NCBI RefSeq assembly: GCF_020686965.1
Contig: NZ_JAJEPS010000010.1
Location: 1-64,000, forward strand
Length of the DNA: 64,000 nt
Direction of reading: 5' to 3'
DNA from: Hominiventricola filiformis
GTDB taxonomy: Bacteria > Bacillota > Clostridia > Lachnospirales > Lachnospiraceae
Shown here: in pieces, positions 42,481 through 51,595 of the stretch
Layout: each line of letters begins with the position of its first letter
Numbering within the stretch: position 1 is the first letter of the stretch
Program-made: the position numbers and the translations under genes
The notes under the pieces: model-generated
The model's input: the letters and a program-made list of their open reading frames with translations, nothing else
Databases searched by the model: none
What the model was told of the DNA's origin: nothing

Positions 42481-43155
42481 TTATAAAATTTTCTTTAGTA
42501 TACACAAATTCTGAATGGTAACGTCAGCCTCATCAGAACGTCCTGTTTTCTCCCGGTCATACCAGCAGGTTCTCATGCCCATCTTCCGTCCACCTGCGAT
42601 GTCCGCCGTCAGGGAATCTCCGATGATCATGGTCTCTTCCGGCAAAATACCCGGAAGTGCTGCAAAGCATCCTTCAAAAAACTCACGGGCCGGTTTCTCC
42701 ATGCCCATCCGTTCCGATACAAAACAATGTGTAAAATATTTCAGCATATCCGCTTTTTTCAATCGATTGATCTGCTGTTCATACGGTCCATTGCTTGCTG
42801 CACACAGACAATATCTTTCATGAAGATACGGCAGTATCTCCACAGCTCCTTCCACCGGAACCGCACTGGTGTGAAGACATCTCTTAAATTCATCTTCCAT
42901 AGCTGCGCCGTCAGCTTCCAGATCAAGACGTTTAAGAACTGTCTGCCAGCGAACCGTCCGAAGATCCGCTACATTGAGTTCCCGTCTTTCAATCTTTCTC
43001 CATAGCTTATGATTTTCTTCATTGAATACCGAAAACATCTCCGGCTGATATTCCAGGCCAAACATCTGAAAGCAGTGTTTCATGGACTGCTCCGCACCTG
43101 CATCAAAATCCAGCAATGTATTATCAATATCAAGAAAAAGTACCTGAAGTTTCAA
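42481..43155 (-). CDS. YjjG-type pyrimidine nucleotidase (HAD family)
   Basis: The 224-residue HAD protein has motif I FLDIDNTLLDFD, ASNGP, EKPAREFF and IIGDSLTADI, the YjjG signature. YjjG-type enzymes dephosphorylate noncanonical pyrimidine nucleotides. The best start is TTG at 43155, preceded by AAGGAGG; the ORF from 43212 has no ribosome site. Confidence 0.87.
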   Translation of the reverse strand: MKLQVLFLDIDNTLLDFDAGAEQSMKHCFQMFGLEYQPEMFSVFNEENHKLWRKIERRELNVADLRTVRWQTVLKRLDLEADGAAMEDEFKRCLHTSAVPVEGAVEILPYLHERYCLCAASNGPYEQQINRLKKADMLKYFTHCFVSERMGMEKPAREFFEGCFAALPGILPEETMIIGDSLTADIAGGRKMGMRTCWYDREKTGRSDEADVTIQNLCILKKIL

Positions 43156-43224
43156 ATCTGCTCCTCCTTGTCTGCTGGATATAAGCATACTAGATTCTCT
43201 CGAAAAACTCAACCGGTAGTTTTA

Positions 43225-44154
43225 TCAATTTCTGACACAGATGTACACCATATATGCTGCATACACCAGCAGCATGATGATTCCTTCACTGCGGCGCACC
43301 TGTTTTTTGGTCCATGCAAATACCCACACAATAAGGCTCATGCCGGTCAGCAGAATGATGTCCATCATATTTTCCTGCACAAATGTAATAGGACTGATGG
43401 CCGCAGCCGCACCGAGCACCATCAGAATGTTAAACACATTGGATCCCAGCACATTTCCAAGAGCCATGTCTACCTCACCTTTTCTGGAAGCGACCACGGA
43501 AGTAACTAACTCCGGCAGGGAAGTTCCCATGGCTACAATTGTCAGGCCGATAAGATTCTGACTTAATCCGAAGTTTGCTGCAATGGCGGAAGCAGAATCC
43601 ACGACCAGATCACCGCCCCACATGATGGCAGCTCCGCCCAGGAGAATGTAAAGCACACATTTCCAGCCAGAAAGCATCTTTGCCTCCTCTTCTTCCTGTT
43701 GTACTGGATTCACCTTTGCTGCACGCACCATCCACATGAGAAAACAGACAAAAATCACAATGAAAATCAATCCATCAGCCCGGCTGATCTCCATACCGGA
43801 ATAGCCGAGGATCAGAAGGATCAGTCCCATGGCTATAGAAAAGGGCAGTTCCTGCTTCAACGTACTCTGGCTCACCGCCATGGGCGTCCACAGAGCGCAT
43901 GCCCCGCATACGACCATCAGGTTAAAAATATTGGATCCCACCACATTGCTGACTGCCAGTTCATTGCTTCCGGCAATGGATGCCGTCACACTGACCGCGC
44001 ATTCCGGCAGGGATGTACCCATGGCCACAATGGTCATTCCGATCACCATGGCAGGGATGTGAAGTTTCCGCGCCACTGCGGAACTTCCTTCCACAAAGAA
44101 ATCTGCGCCTTTGATGAGCAGCACAAACCCCAGTATAAGCATTACATAAGTCAT
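43225..44154 (-). CDS. calcium/sodium antiporter (CaCA family, YrbG-like)
   Basis: The 309-residue membrane protein has ten helices in two inverted halves. Each half has an alpha-repeat with AMGTSLPE (in both halves) and NVVGSNIFN / NVLGSNVFN. It exchanges cations across the membrane. Single gene; no regulatory site seen. Confidence 0.93.
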   Translation of the reverse strand: MTYVMLILGFVLLIKGADFFVEGSSAVARKLHIPAMVIGMTIVAMGTSLPECAVSVTASIAGSNELAVSNVVGSNIFNLMVVCGACALWTPMAVSQSTLKQELPFSIAMGLILLILGYSGMEISRADGLIFIVIFVCFLMWMVRAAKVNPVQQEEEEAKMLSGWKCVLYILLGGAAIMWGGDLVVDSASAIAANFGLSQNLIGLTIVAMGTSLPELVTSVVASRKGEVDMALGNVLGSNVFNILMVLGAAAAISPITFVQENMMDIILLTGMSLIVWVFAWTKKQVRRSEGIIMLLVYAAYMVYICVRN

Positions 44155-44177
44155 CTTTTCTTCGTCCTTTCCAGATT

Positions 44178-44209
44178 TAAAAGAAGCCGCTGCCCATAAG
44201 CAGCGGCTC
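44178..44209 (-). terminator. terminator of the pur operon
   Basis: GAAGCCGCTGC (44183-44193) pairs with GCAGCGGCTC (44200-44209). On the minus strand the stem runs into CTTCTTTTAAA just past the purD stop. Confidence 0.85.
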
Positions 44210-44222
44210 CCACCATTTTCAT

Positions 44223-45494
44223 TTATGCTTCATCAATAGCTTTTCCGATATCACTTCTGCAGTATTTATTATCGAAGTCTACCAGTTTGACTGCCTCATA
44301 GGCATTGGCGCGAGCCTTTTTGAGGTCGTCTCCGGTTGCTACCACGCCAAGGACGCGGCCGCCGTTGGTAACGATCTTGCCGTCTTTGAACTTTGTTCCG
44401 GCATGGAATACATAATAGCCTTCCTTGTCCTTGAAATTCTCAAGACCTCTGATCTCCAGACCTTTGTCGTATTTCACCGGATAGCCGTCGGATGCCAGTA
44501 CTACACAGACTGCTGCATTGTCCTCGAACTCCAGCTCAATCTGGTCAAGTGTACCATCTACACATGCCTCAAAGACATCGATGATATCATTTTTCATGCG
44601 AGGCAGGACAACCTGTGCCTCCGGATCACCGAATCTGGCGTTGTACTCCAGAACCTTCGGTCCCTTCGGGGTAAGCATAAGGCCAAAGAAAATGATACCT
44701 TTGAATTCTCTTCCCTCTGCTGCCATGGCATCTACCGTCTTCTGATAAATATATTTCCTGCAGAATGCATCTACTTCTTCTGTATAGAACGGACTCGGGG
44801 AGAAGGTTCCCATACCACCGGTATTGAGACCCTGATCGCCGTCCAGTGCGCGTTTGTGATCCTGCGCGGAGGTCATGATACGGATGGTCTTGCCGTCTAC
44901 AAAGCTGAGCACGGACACCTCGCGTCCGGTCATGAACTCTTCGATGACCATCTGATTGCCGGCGCTGCCGAATTTCTTATCCAACATGATGGATTTCACT
45001 CCATCTTTTGCCTCTTCCAGCGTATTGCAGATGAGTACGCCTTTTCCAAGTGCCAGTCCATCGGCTTTCAGAACAATCGGGAAATCTGCATGTTCCAGAT
45101 AAGCAAGGGCTTTCTCCGGATCATCAAAATTCTCATAAGCTGCGGTCGGAATGTCATATTTCTTCATGAGATCTTTGGAAAATGCTTTGGAACCTTCCAG
45201 AATTGCCGCATTTTTCCGCGGTCCAAAGACGCGCAGTCCCTGTGCCTCAAACACATCCACGATACCGCCTACCAGCGGGTCATCCATACCGATGACCGTC
45301 AGGTCGATCTCTTTTTCTTTTGCAAATGCTGCCAGTTTATCGAACTCCATGGCAGTGATATCCACGCACTCCGCATACTCTGCGATTCCTGCATTTCCCG
45401 GTGCACAGTAGATCTTCTCTACCTTCGGGCTCTGTGCAATCTTCCATGCCAGTGCATGTTCTCTTCCGCCGCTTCCAACAATCAAAATTTTCAT
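44223..45494 (-). CDS. purD: phosphoribosylamine-glycine ligase
   Basis: The 423-residue ATP-grasp enzyme that makes GAR in purine synthesis. VGSGGREHALAW starts the N-domain; ADGLALGKGVL and GFFG-like IIFFGLML plus EYNARFGDPE mark the ATP-grasp. ATG 45494 follows AGAGAGG; the frame from 45518 runs into purN. Last gene of purE-M-N-D. Confidence 0.95.
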   Translation of the reverse strand: MKILIVGSGGREHALAWKIAQSPKVEKIYCAPGNAGIAEYAECVDITAMEFDKLAAFAKEKEIDLTVIGMDDPLVGGIVDVFEAQGLRVFGPRKNAAILEGSKAFSKDLMKKYDIPTAAYENFDDPEKALAYLEHADFPIVLKADGLALGKGVLICNTLEEAKDGVKSIMLDKKFGSAGNQMVIEEFMTGREVSVLSFVDGKTIRIMTSAQDHKRALDGDQGLNTGGMGTFSPSPFYTEEVDAFCRKYIYQKTVDAMAAEGREFKGIIFFGLMLTPKGPKVLEYNARFGDPEAQVVLPRMKNDIIDVFEACVDGTLDQIELEFEDNAAVCVVLASDGYPVKYDKGLEIRGLENFKDKEGYYVFHAGTKFKDGKIVTNGGRVLGVVATGDDLKKARANAYEAVKLVDFDNKYCRSDIGKAIDEA

Positions 45495-45507
45495 ATGAAT
45501 GCCTCTC

Positions 45508-46134
45508 TTATTGTTCAATCAGAGCTTTGCCGCCCTCTACTTTCACTTTACCGTTTGCTATCAGATCAATGGCTCTGGGCATGATCACCCATTCTGCCTC
45601 TTCCATTACCCGCAGCTGCAGGGACTTCGGTGTATCATCCTGATGCACCTCCACTGCTTTCTGCAGAATGATTGGTCCTGTATCGGTTCCGTCGTCCACA
45701 AAATGTACGGTGGCTCCGGTCACTTTCACGCCTCGGTTCAATACGCCTTCATGTACCTTCAGTCCGTAATAATCTTTTCCGCAGAAAGAAGGAATCAAAG
45801 ACGGATGAATGTTAATGATCCTGTTTTTAAAATGTTCCACAATCTTTGGCGGAATGACAACCAGACAGCCTGCCAGCACTACAAGATCTGCTTCTGAATC
45901 AATGAGTGCCTGAAGAAGCGCATCGTTAAAAGCTTCCCTGTCCGTAAAATCCTTCGGGCTTAATGCCTTTGCCGGAATCTCTGCTTTGGCAGCCCGCTCC
46001 AGCGCATAGGCATTTTTATTATTGCTGATGACCACTTTGATCTCCGCATTGGTAATCCGTCCGTCTGCAATGGAATCGATAATCGACTGCAGATTGGTTC
46101 CTCCGCCGGATACCAGAACTGCCAGTTTTAACAT
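45508..46134 (-). CDS. purN: phosphoribosylglycinamide formyltransferase
   Basis: The 208-residue formyl-THF-dependent GAR transformylase. VLVSGGGTNLQ, the catalytic NIHPSLIPSF and FVDDGTDTGPI are present. It overlaps purM by 7 bases. Confidence 0.95.
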   Translation of the reverse strand: MLKLAVLVSGGGTNLQSIIDSIADGRITNAEIKVVISNNKNAYALERAAKAEIPAKALSPKDFTDREAFNDALLQALIDSEADLVVLAGCLVVIPPKIVEHFKNRIINIHPSLIPSFCGKDYYGLKVHEGVLNRGVKVTGATVHFVDDGTDTGPIILQKAVEVHQDDTPKSLQLRVMEEAEWVIMPRAIDLIANGKVKVEGGKALIEQ

Positions 46135-47153
46135 AAGGTCACACCCTTCTCGCCTGCTTCTACAGAACCAACCACATACGGGGTCTCGCCTGCTGCCTTC
46201 AGTGCCTCCATCGTCTTGTCCACATCTGCCGGATCAACGGCCAATACCATGCCAAGTCCCATGTTGAAGGTGTTGTACATCATTTCTTCGGTAATATTTC
46301 CCTCTTCCTGCAGCATCTTGAAGATCGGAAGTACCGGATAACTGTCTTTCTTCACAACCGCACGCACGCCGTCCGGAAGCATTCTCGGAATGTTCTCATA
46401 GAATCCGCCGCCGGTGATATGGCTGCAGCCTTTCACAGTCACGCCTGCTTCTTTGACACTCTTTAATGCTTTCACATAGATTCTGGTCGGAGTGATCAGC
46501 GTCTCACCCAAGGTAGCGCCCAGATTGTCATAATATGTATTCAGTGCTTCTTCATTCATACGAAACACTTTTCTTACCAAAGAGAATCCGTTGCTGTGGA
46601 TTCCGGAAGATGCAATACCGATGAGGGTATCGCCCGGTTTGATGGTCTCTCCGGTGATCAGATCTTTTTTATCAACAACGCCAACTGCAAATCCTGCCAG
46701 GTCGTACTCGTCTTCCGGCATCAGTCCCGGATGCTCTGCAGTCTCACCGCCGATCAATGCAGCGCCAGCCTGTTTGCAGCCCTCTGCCACACCTTTTACG
46801 ATCTCTGCGATTTTCTCCGGATAGTTCTTGCCGCAGGCAATATAGTCGAGGAAGAACAGCGGCTCACCGCCTGCACATGCCACATCGTTGACGCACATGG
46901 CAACTGCATCGATACCGATGGTATCATGTTTGTCCATGAGAAATGCCAGCTTTACTTTGGTTCCGCATCCGTCGGTTCCGGACAGTAGCACCGGGTCTTC
47001 CATGTCTTTGATGGCATTTAAGGAAAATGCACCGGAGAAGCCTCCCAGTCCGCCAAGGACTTCCGGTCTCATGGTTGCCTTTACATGCTCTTTCATAAGC
47101 TCTACTGATTTGTAACCAGCCTCAATATCCACACCTGCGTTTTTGTAATCCAT
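46128..47153 (-). CDS. purM: phosphoribosylformylglycinamidine cyclo-ligase
   Basis: The 341-residue AIR synthetase. SGTDGCGTKVKLAF, GGETAEHPG and GIHSNGFSLVRK mark the family. ATG 47153 (MDYKNAGVDI) follows AAGGAGG; the frame to 47180 adds a tail with no support. Confidence 0.95.
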   Translation of the reverse strand: MDYKNAGVDIEAGYKSVELMKEHVKATMRPEVLGGLGGFSGAFSLNAIKDMEDPVLLSGTDGCGTKVKLAFLMDKHDTIGIDAVAMCVNDVACAGGEPLFFLDYIACGKNYPEKIAEIVKGVAEGCKQAGAALIGGETAEHPGLMPEDEYDLAGFAVGVVDKKDLITGETIKPGDTLIGIASSGIHSNGFSLVRKVFRMNEEALNTYYDNLGATLGETLITPTRIYVKALKSVKEAGVTVKGCSHITGGGFYENIPRMLPDGVRAVVKKDSYPVLPIFKMLQEEGNITEEMMYNTFNMGLGMVLAVDPADVDKTMEALKAAGETPYVVGSVEAGEKGVTLC

Positions 47154-47183
47154 TCTGTAGTCCTCCTTTTCCCTGTACACGTT

Positions 47184-47696
47184 CTACATCTGTTTCAGAT
47201 ATTCTTTATATCCGATCTCGTCCAGTTTCTTTGCCTTACCTTCTACTTCTTCTTTCATATCTTCTGAATATTTTTTCAGACGCTCCAGAAGCTCCGGATC
47301 AGAAGCTGCCAGAATCTTTGCTGCCAGAATACCTGCATTGGCTCCGCCGTTAATGGCTACGGTTGCTACCGGAATACCGGTCGGCATCTGCACGATGGAA
47401 TAAAGAGAATCCACACCGCCCAGGTCAGAAGTCTTCATTGGAATTCCGATAACCGGAAGCGGGAAAATTGCCGCACACATACCCGGAAGGTGAGCCGCTT
47501 TTCCAGCGCCTGCGATAATCACCTTGAAGCCTTTGCTCTCTGCGCTTTTCGCATATTCAAAGAATACGTCCGGCTCTCTGTGAGCGGAGATGATCGTCAT
47601 CTCAAACTCCACACCCAGTTTTGCAAGTACATCTGCTGCTTTGCTCATGATGGGCATATCTGAATCGCTGCCCATGACAATTCCTACTTTTGCCAT
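47184..47696 (-). CDS. purE: N5-carboxyaminoimidazole ribonucleotide mutase
   Basis: The 170-residue class I PurE. MGSDSDMPIM, SAHREPD and AGKAAHLPGM surround the active site. First gene of the pur operon, with GGAGGAG before the ATG. No purine riboswitch is visible in its 130-base leader. Confidence 0.95.
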   Translation of the reverse strand: MAKVGIVMGSDSDMPIMSKAADVLAKLGVEFEMTIISAHREPDVFFEYAKSAESKGFKVIIAGAGKAAHLPGMCAAIFPLPVIGIPMKTSDLGGVDSLYSIVQMPTGIPVATVAINGGANAGILAAKILAASDPELLERLKKYSEDMKEEVEGKAKKLDEIGYKEYLKQM

Positions 47697-47810
47697 CGTA
47701 AATCTCCTCCATGTAATGAAACATTTCCCACTTCCGTCCCGTGGACTCGTGGAACTTTTATTAGTTTCTTTTATAAGTCATATTAATAATATTGTCTCTA
47801 CTTATAAGTT

Positions 47811-47839
47811 ATATTACAAGGACTTTCTATAATTGTCAA
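47811..47839 (-). promoter_or_regulatory. promoter of purE-M-N-D
   Basis: TTGACA (47839-47834) and TAATAT (47816-47811) are 17 nt apart on the minus strand. The -35 overlaps the stop codon of the aminopeptidase gene. Downstream, ACTTATAA occurs twice in the leader as a direct repeat, a possible regulator site. Confidence 0.65.
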
Positions 47840-49881
47840 GACTTGTACGCATCCAACGGCACATTTAATTCCTCCGTTCCCGGCAGGACGAATCTTCCGT
47901 CACGGATGATATCCTCAGTGCTTCCATCAGCGTGGATAACCGCGATGGACTCCAGTTCATCATAAGGAATAGTAATGTCCGTGTGGCAGTTAAAATATGC
48001 CTTGCCCGGATCTTCCTTTCGAAGCACAGAGCACTCATTTTCCTTTGCCACAATCCGTTTGCCATCCGGGTTGAAGGTATCTGTATCTTCCTCCCAGGAG
48101 TAGCAGGTGTCACCCACTGCAAAATGGGGTCCGGTCTTCTCTGCAATGAGAATCGGCATGCATGCCTCGATGCCGTATTTTCTTGCCATGACATAAGCCG
48201 TGGTGTTGGTTCCGATGGCAAATTCTCCAATCGGGAGGGTATCATGATGGAACAGCACATTTTCATGAATATAACGGCGGTTCTCCTCTTCCTTCTCATA
48301 GTTGCCGCAGGTGTAATCCCGGATCATGCCATCCCTGAAGGTGAGGGTCAGATCCCGGTAAAATAATTCGTTGAGATAGACCCCTGTCACATGGAGAAGT
48401 CCTTCCGTTCCGGTCAGTTTCGGAGAGGTAAATACTTCTCCTACCGGAATATTAACGTCTGCCACACAGTTTTCAAAGGCAGTCTCCTTCTCTGCATCCT
48501 GCTTCTCTGCCAACGCCACAGTCAGATCAGTCCGGTTGGCACCAGCTCCCTGAATGTGGACAGAAGTTCCTTTATCCAGCGCATCGATGATCGTCTGCTG
48601 GATTCTCTGATAGGTGTGATAGTCCAATGTATTGATCTTCACAGTCTCCGTAAAGATCTCTTCAAAATGTTCGCCAATATCCGGTACCGGGAAGGCAATA
48701 ATGGTAAAGCTCCGCTCCTCACCCGGAATATATTCATTGGTCATCTGGCCTGCCTTACTGTTTAAGAGCACCTGATTTTTCTGCTGTTTTTCGTTCAGCT
48801 TCAGTGCTTCTTCCTTTCCTTTCGGCTCAAAGGTTTTCTCTCCGAAAATCTCCATAACAGCAGGACCTGCATGACCTTTGGACAGTTCTTTATATTCTTC
48901 AAAGGTAGTCTTCATTACTCCCAGCTTCCGCTCCACGAAAGCCTTGTCCATAAAGAGGGCTGCATCACCTTTATGATCATAATCATACTGCCGGTTAGGA
49001 GAACTTGCATAATAACCGATCTTGTTATTTTCCCGCATATTGACTCTGCTCACAGCCGCCCGGTAAATAATACTCTCAAGACCCATATCCGCAAAATTCT
49101 TCACTGCCTGACGGATGATACGTTCAAATCCTAGGCAATAACGGATGTTCACGGTCTTTTTCTTTGACAAGTCTTTGCCGTTGGCCACAAATCCAATCCG
49201 ATAACCTTCTGTGAATACAGATGCCAGCTTCCGGATCTCCTCCTCCGGGAGGGTATTTAAAAAGGTGCTGGTCTTCAGTTCTGTCTCACTGATGTACTCG
49301 CCAAACTGATAGAGATAGCGCGGATCTGATAAATCCGCTTCCATGATAATGTCTCTTGCAAAAGACAGGGATGGATCTACCTGCTCACGAACCCGGTATG
49401 CCGCCATCACATCGCTGTAGTCGCTGATAAACCAGTAAGCATCCTGACGGAGACGTTCCTCTTCCGGCTGCTCACCGTCCGCATATTCACTGTGAATCTG
49501 CAGGAACAGTTCCATATGAATGAGGAGTTCCTCTTCTCTTCCCTCAAATGCATAGACGATCATACCGCGAATCTCGGTATAGATAAAGGATAAAATCTGT
49601 CCCACACCTTCTCCCAGCATTTTTGCTGCATAGGCCGGATTAGCAAAGCTCTTTTCATATGCCTCGCCCTCAATATCTCCATACAGCTCCTTGTTCCATT
49701 TCTGAAGTTCTGTAAGAGAGGCATGTTTCCAGTCTTTTTTCTCCAGTAACAGTTCCATAAACTGTGCCGTTCTTTTAAAATAATCCCCTGCGGGACCTTC
49801 CACTTCCGGATTTGCGGCGATCTGGTGGATACGCTCCACCGCCAGATCCATGCGTTCCTTTAAATCTTCTCTTTCTTCCAT
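47836..49881 (-). CDS. M29-type aminopeptidase
   Basis: The 681-residue protein has an M29 metallopeptidase domain in its C-terminal ~370 residues (GTSVHIQGAGANRTDL, IGTNTTAYVMARKYG, EKTGPHFAVGDTCY) with metal-binding Glu/His residues. A helical extension of about 300 residues precedes it, longer than classical AmpS/PepS enzymes. It probably trims cytosolic peptides. ATG 49881 lies four bases after the DUF6142 stop; the TTG at 49914 is less likely. Confidence 0.87.
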   Translation of the reverse strand: MEEREDLKERMDLAVERIHQIAANPEVEGPAGDYFKRTAQFMELLLEKKDWKHASLTELQKWNKELYGDIEGEAYEKSFANPAYAAKMLGEGVGQILSFIYTEIRGMIVYAFEGREEELLIHMELFLQIHSEYADGEQPEEERLRQDAYWFISDYSDVMAAYRVREQVDPSLSFARDIIMEADLSDPRYLYQFGEYISETELKTSTFLNTLPEEEIRKLASVFTEGYRIGFVANGKDLSKKKTVNIRYCLGFERIIRQAVKNFADMGLESIIYRAAVSRVNMRENNKIGYYASSPNRQYDYDHKGDAALFMDKAFVERKLGVMKTTFEEYKELSKGHAGPAVMEIFGEKTFEPKGKEEALKLNEKQQKNQVLLNSKAGQMTNEYIPGEERSFTIIAFPVPDIGEHFEEIFTETVKINTLDYHTYQRIQQTIIDALDKGTSVHIQGAGANRTDLTVALAEKQDAEKETAFENCVADVNIPVGEVFTSPKLTGTEGLLHVTGVYLNELFYRDLTLTFRDGMIRDYTCGNYEKEEENRRYIHENVLFHHDTLPIGEFAIGTNTTAYVMARKYGIEACMPILIAEKTGPHFAVGDTCYSWEEDTDTFNPDGKRIVAKENECSVLRKEDPGKAYFNCHTDITIPYDELESIAVIHADGSTEDIIRDGRFVLPGTEELNVPLDAYKS

Positions 49882-49885
49882 CTTC

Positions 49886-50200
49886 TCACCATCCGAGTAT
49901 ATAAATTGATACAAAACCTGCCAGCAGCAGAAAATTCAACCCGCAGCCAAGCCGCAGAAATAACCGGTAGGTTCCTTCCTCCCGGTATCCCATAATTCCA
50001 TAATATAATCCGGCACAGGCACACAGCATGGCCAGAAATCCGGTCACTGCAATGATTCTTCCTGCCTGGCCGCTTCGTATATAAGCTGCCGCAACAGATG
50101 CCGCAAAGAGCAGCAGCGCAGCCCCACCTAGTCCACTGGATATGATTCCCTGACGGGAATGCTTTTTATCCGTGAACCGGATTTTTTTCTTATTCCACAT
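49886..50200 (-). CDS. small membrane protein (DUF6142-like)
   Basis: The 104-residue protein starts with a basic segment (MWNKKKIRFTDKKHSRQG) and has three membrane helices. The pattern agrees with DUF6142, found mainly in Lachnospiraceae. Function unknown. It overlaps the VanZ gene by 11 bases. Confidence 0.75.
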   Translation of the reverse strand: MWNKKKIRFTDKKHSRQGIISSGLGGAALLLFAASVAAAYIRSGQAGRIIAVTGFLAMLCACAGLYYGIMGYREEGTYRLFLRLGCGLNFLLLAGFVSIYILGW

Positions 50201-50657
50201 GTTTCTCTACCCTCCGATGCCATTTTAGCAGACGGTACAATCCGTATCCCAGACAGCATCCCAATGTATTTAACAGGACATCGTCCACATCGCAGCTGCC
50301 CACTTTCAATACCAGCTGTGATAATTCTATCATCAGACTTAGTTCAAATCCGATAAACGTCGTTCTGAAAAATCCGGACGGCTTCCGACTGATCGACGGC
50401 AGTAATGCGCCAAAGGGGATAAACCCAATGACGTTTCCACCCAGATTCAAACATACATATCCAATTCCGATCTGTTCCCGATAGCGAAGATATCGGCCGA
50501 TTTCCTGAAGCGGGACCAGATTGTACCGATATTCTCCTTCCAGAAATGTCCGCCCCCATTCTTCTGAAAAAATGAGAAAATAGACCAGTAAAACCAGATA
50601 GACACCGAGAAAAATTCTGCACCAGAACCGGATTTTTTTCTCCGTTTTTTCTTTCAC
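50190..50657 (-). CDS. VanZ-family membrane protein
   Basis: The 155-residue protein has four membrane helices and the VanZ pattern (YNLVPLQEI, LGGNVIGFIPFG, ELSQL, DVDDVLLNTLG). VanZ-like proteins can lower teicoplanin sensitivity; most chromosomal ones have no proven role. Start GTG 50657 after AAAGGAG. Confidence 0.87.
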   Translation of the reverse strand: MKEKTEKKIRFWCRIFLGVYLVLLVYFLIFSEEWGRTFLEGEYRYNLVPLQEIGRYLRYREQIGIGYVCLNLGGNVIGFIPFGALLPSISRKPSGFFRTTFIGFELSLMIELSQLVLKVGSCDVDDVLLNTLGCCLGYGLYRLLKWHRRVEKHVE

Positions 50658-50681
50658 CAAATCTCCTTTACAAGGCGTCAA

Positions 50682-50706
50682 AGGGAGGGGCGCATCATGC
50701 CCCTCC
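50682..50706 (-). terminator. stem after the pyr operon
   Basis: GGGAGGGGC and GCCCCTCCC form a very stable stem between the 51-residue gene and VanZ. The T-run on the minus strand is only three bases, so read-through into vanZ is likely. Confidence 0.55.
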
Positions 50707-50710
50707 CAGC

Positions 50711-50866
50711 CTAAAACATCAAATCAGATTTTCCTTTTAAAAGACGTGCGCCATTTACAATCATCAGAATTCCGGTGACCACACCTGTTACCAGCACAAT
50801 AATGCCGAGCGCCAGCGTACCGCCGCCTACACGTCCCATTAATTTATAGGTTTTCTCATTGTTCAT
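50711..50866 (-). CDS. 51-residue single-pass membrane protein
   Basis: A short protein with one glycine-rich hydrophobic helix (about 16-39) and the tail GARLLKGKSDLMF. ATG 50866 has GGGAGGT upstream. It follows pyrE closely and seems to be the last gene of the pyr operon. No family recognised. Confidence 0.7.
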   Translation of the reverse strand: MNNEKTYKLMGRVGGGTLALGIIVLVTGVVTGILMIVNGARLLKGKSDLMF

Positions 50867-50882
50867 GCAGAAGTTACCTCCC

Positions 50883-51563
50883 TTATTTTGCTCCGTACTG
50901 TTCATAGTATGCATCAATGGCAGCTTTTAATGTGTCGTCGATGATGACTTTGCCCTTGTACGGACGGTTATACAGATATTCTACCACATCTGCCATGGTT
51001 ACGATAGCATTGGTTGGGAATCCGTAGAGATCTTTTACCTCATCAAGGGCACATTTTACGCCGCCCTTTCCAACTTCCATACGGTCCAGGGATACCATGA
51101 GTCCCACGATTTCTACATCGGCTGCTCCTTTTACCTTTGGCACGGTCTCCTCCATGGATTTTCCGGAAGTGGTAACATCCTCGATCATGACAACGCGGTC
51201 ACCGTCTTTTAATTTGCTTCCCAGAAAACTTCCCTTGTCAGCGCCATGATCCTTCTCCTCTTTCCGATCGGAGCAGTAACGAATCTCTTTGCCAAACAGT
51301 TCACTGTATGCAATCGCAGTGACTACACTCAGCGGAATGCCCTTGTATGCCGGTCCGAAAAGCACATCAAAATCATCACCATATTTATCATGAATGGCTT
51401 TTGCATAATACTCACCCAGCTTCTTTAACTGGGAACCCGTTACATATGCACCTGCATTCATGAAAAACGGGGATTTTCTTCCGCTCTTTAATGTGAACTC
51501 GCCGAATTTCAGCACGTCACAATCTACCATAAATTCTATAAATTCCTGTTTATACTGTTCCAT
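50883..51563 (-). CDS. pyrE: orotate phosphoribosyltransferase
   Basis: The 226-residue enzyme converts orotate and PRPP to OMP. The PRPP loop VVMIEDVTTSGKS and GPAYKGIPLS are present. AGGAGG precedes the start. Fourth gene of pyrF-K-D-E. Confidence 0.95.
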   Translation of the reverse strand: MEQYKQEFIEFMVDCDVLKFGEFTLKSGRKSPFFMNAGAYVTGSQLKKLGEYYAKAIHDKYGDDFDVLFGPAYKGIPLSVVTAIAYSELFGKEIRYCSDRKEEKDHGADKGSFLGSKLKDGDRVVMIEDVTTSGKSMEETVPKVKGAADVEIVGLMVSLDRMEVGKGGVKCALDEVKDLYGFPTNAIVTMADVVEYLYNRPYKGKVIIDDTLKAAIDAYYEQYGAK

Positions 51564-51595
51564 CCTTTCATCCTCCTGTGTTATGTCCGTGTCCT

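Noticed and set aside
47697..47835. Purine riboswitch in front of purE
   Set aside because: The leader has no aptamer core or paired loops; a GTCTCTAC string on the opposite strand is coincidence.
50341..50360. tRNA-like TTCAAATCC string
   Set aside because: It lies inside the VanZ coding sequence with no acceptor stem or cloverleaf around it.
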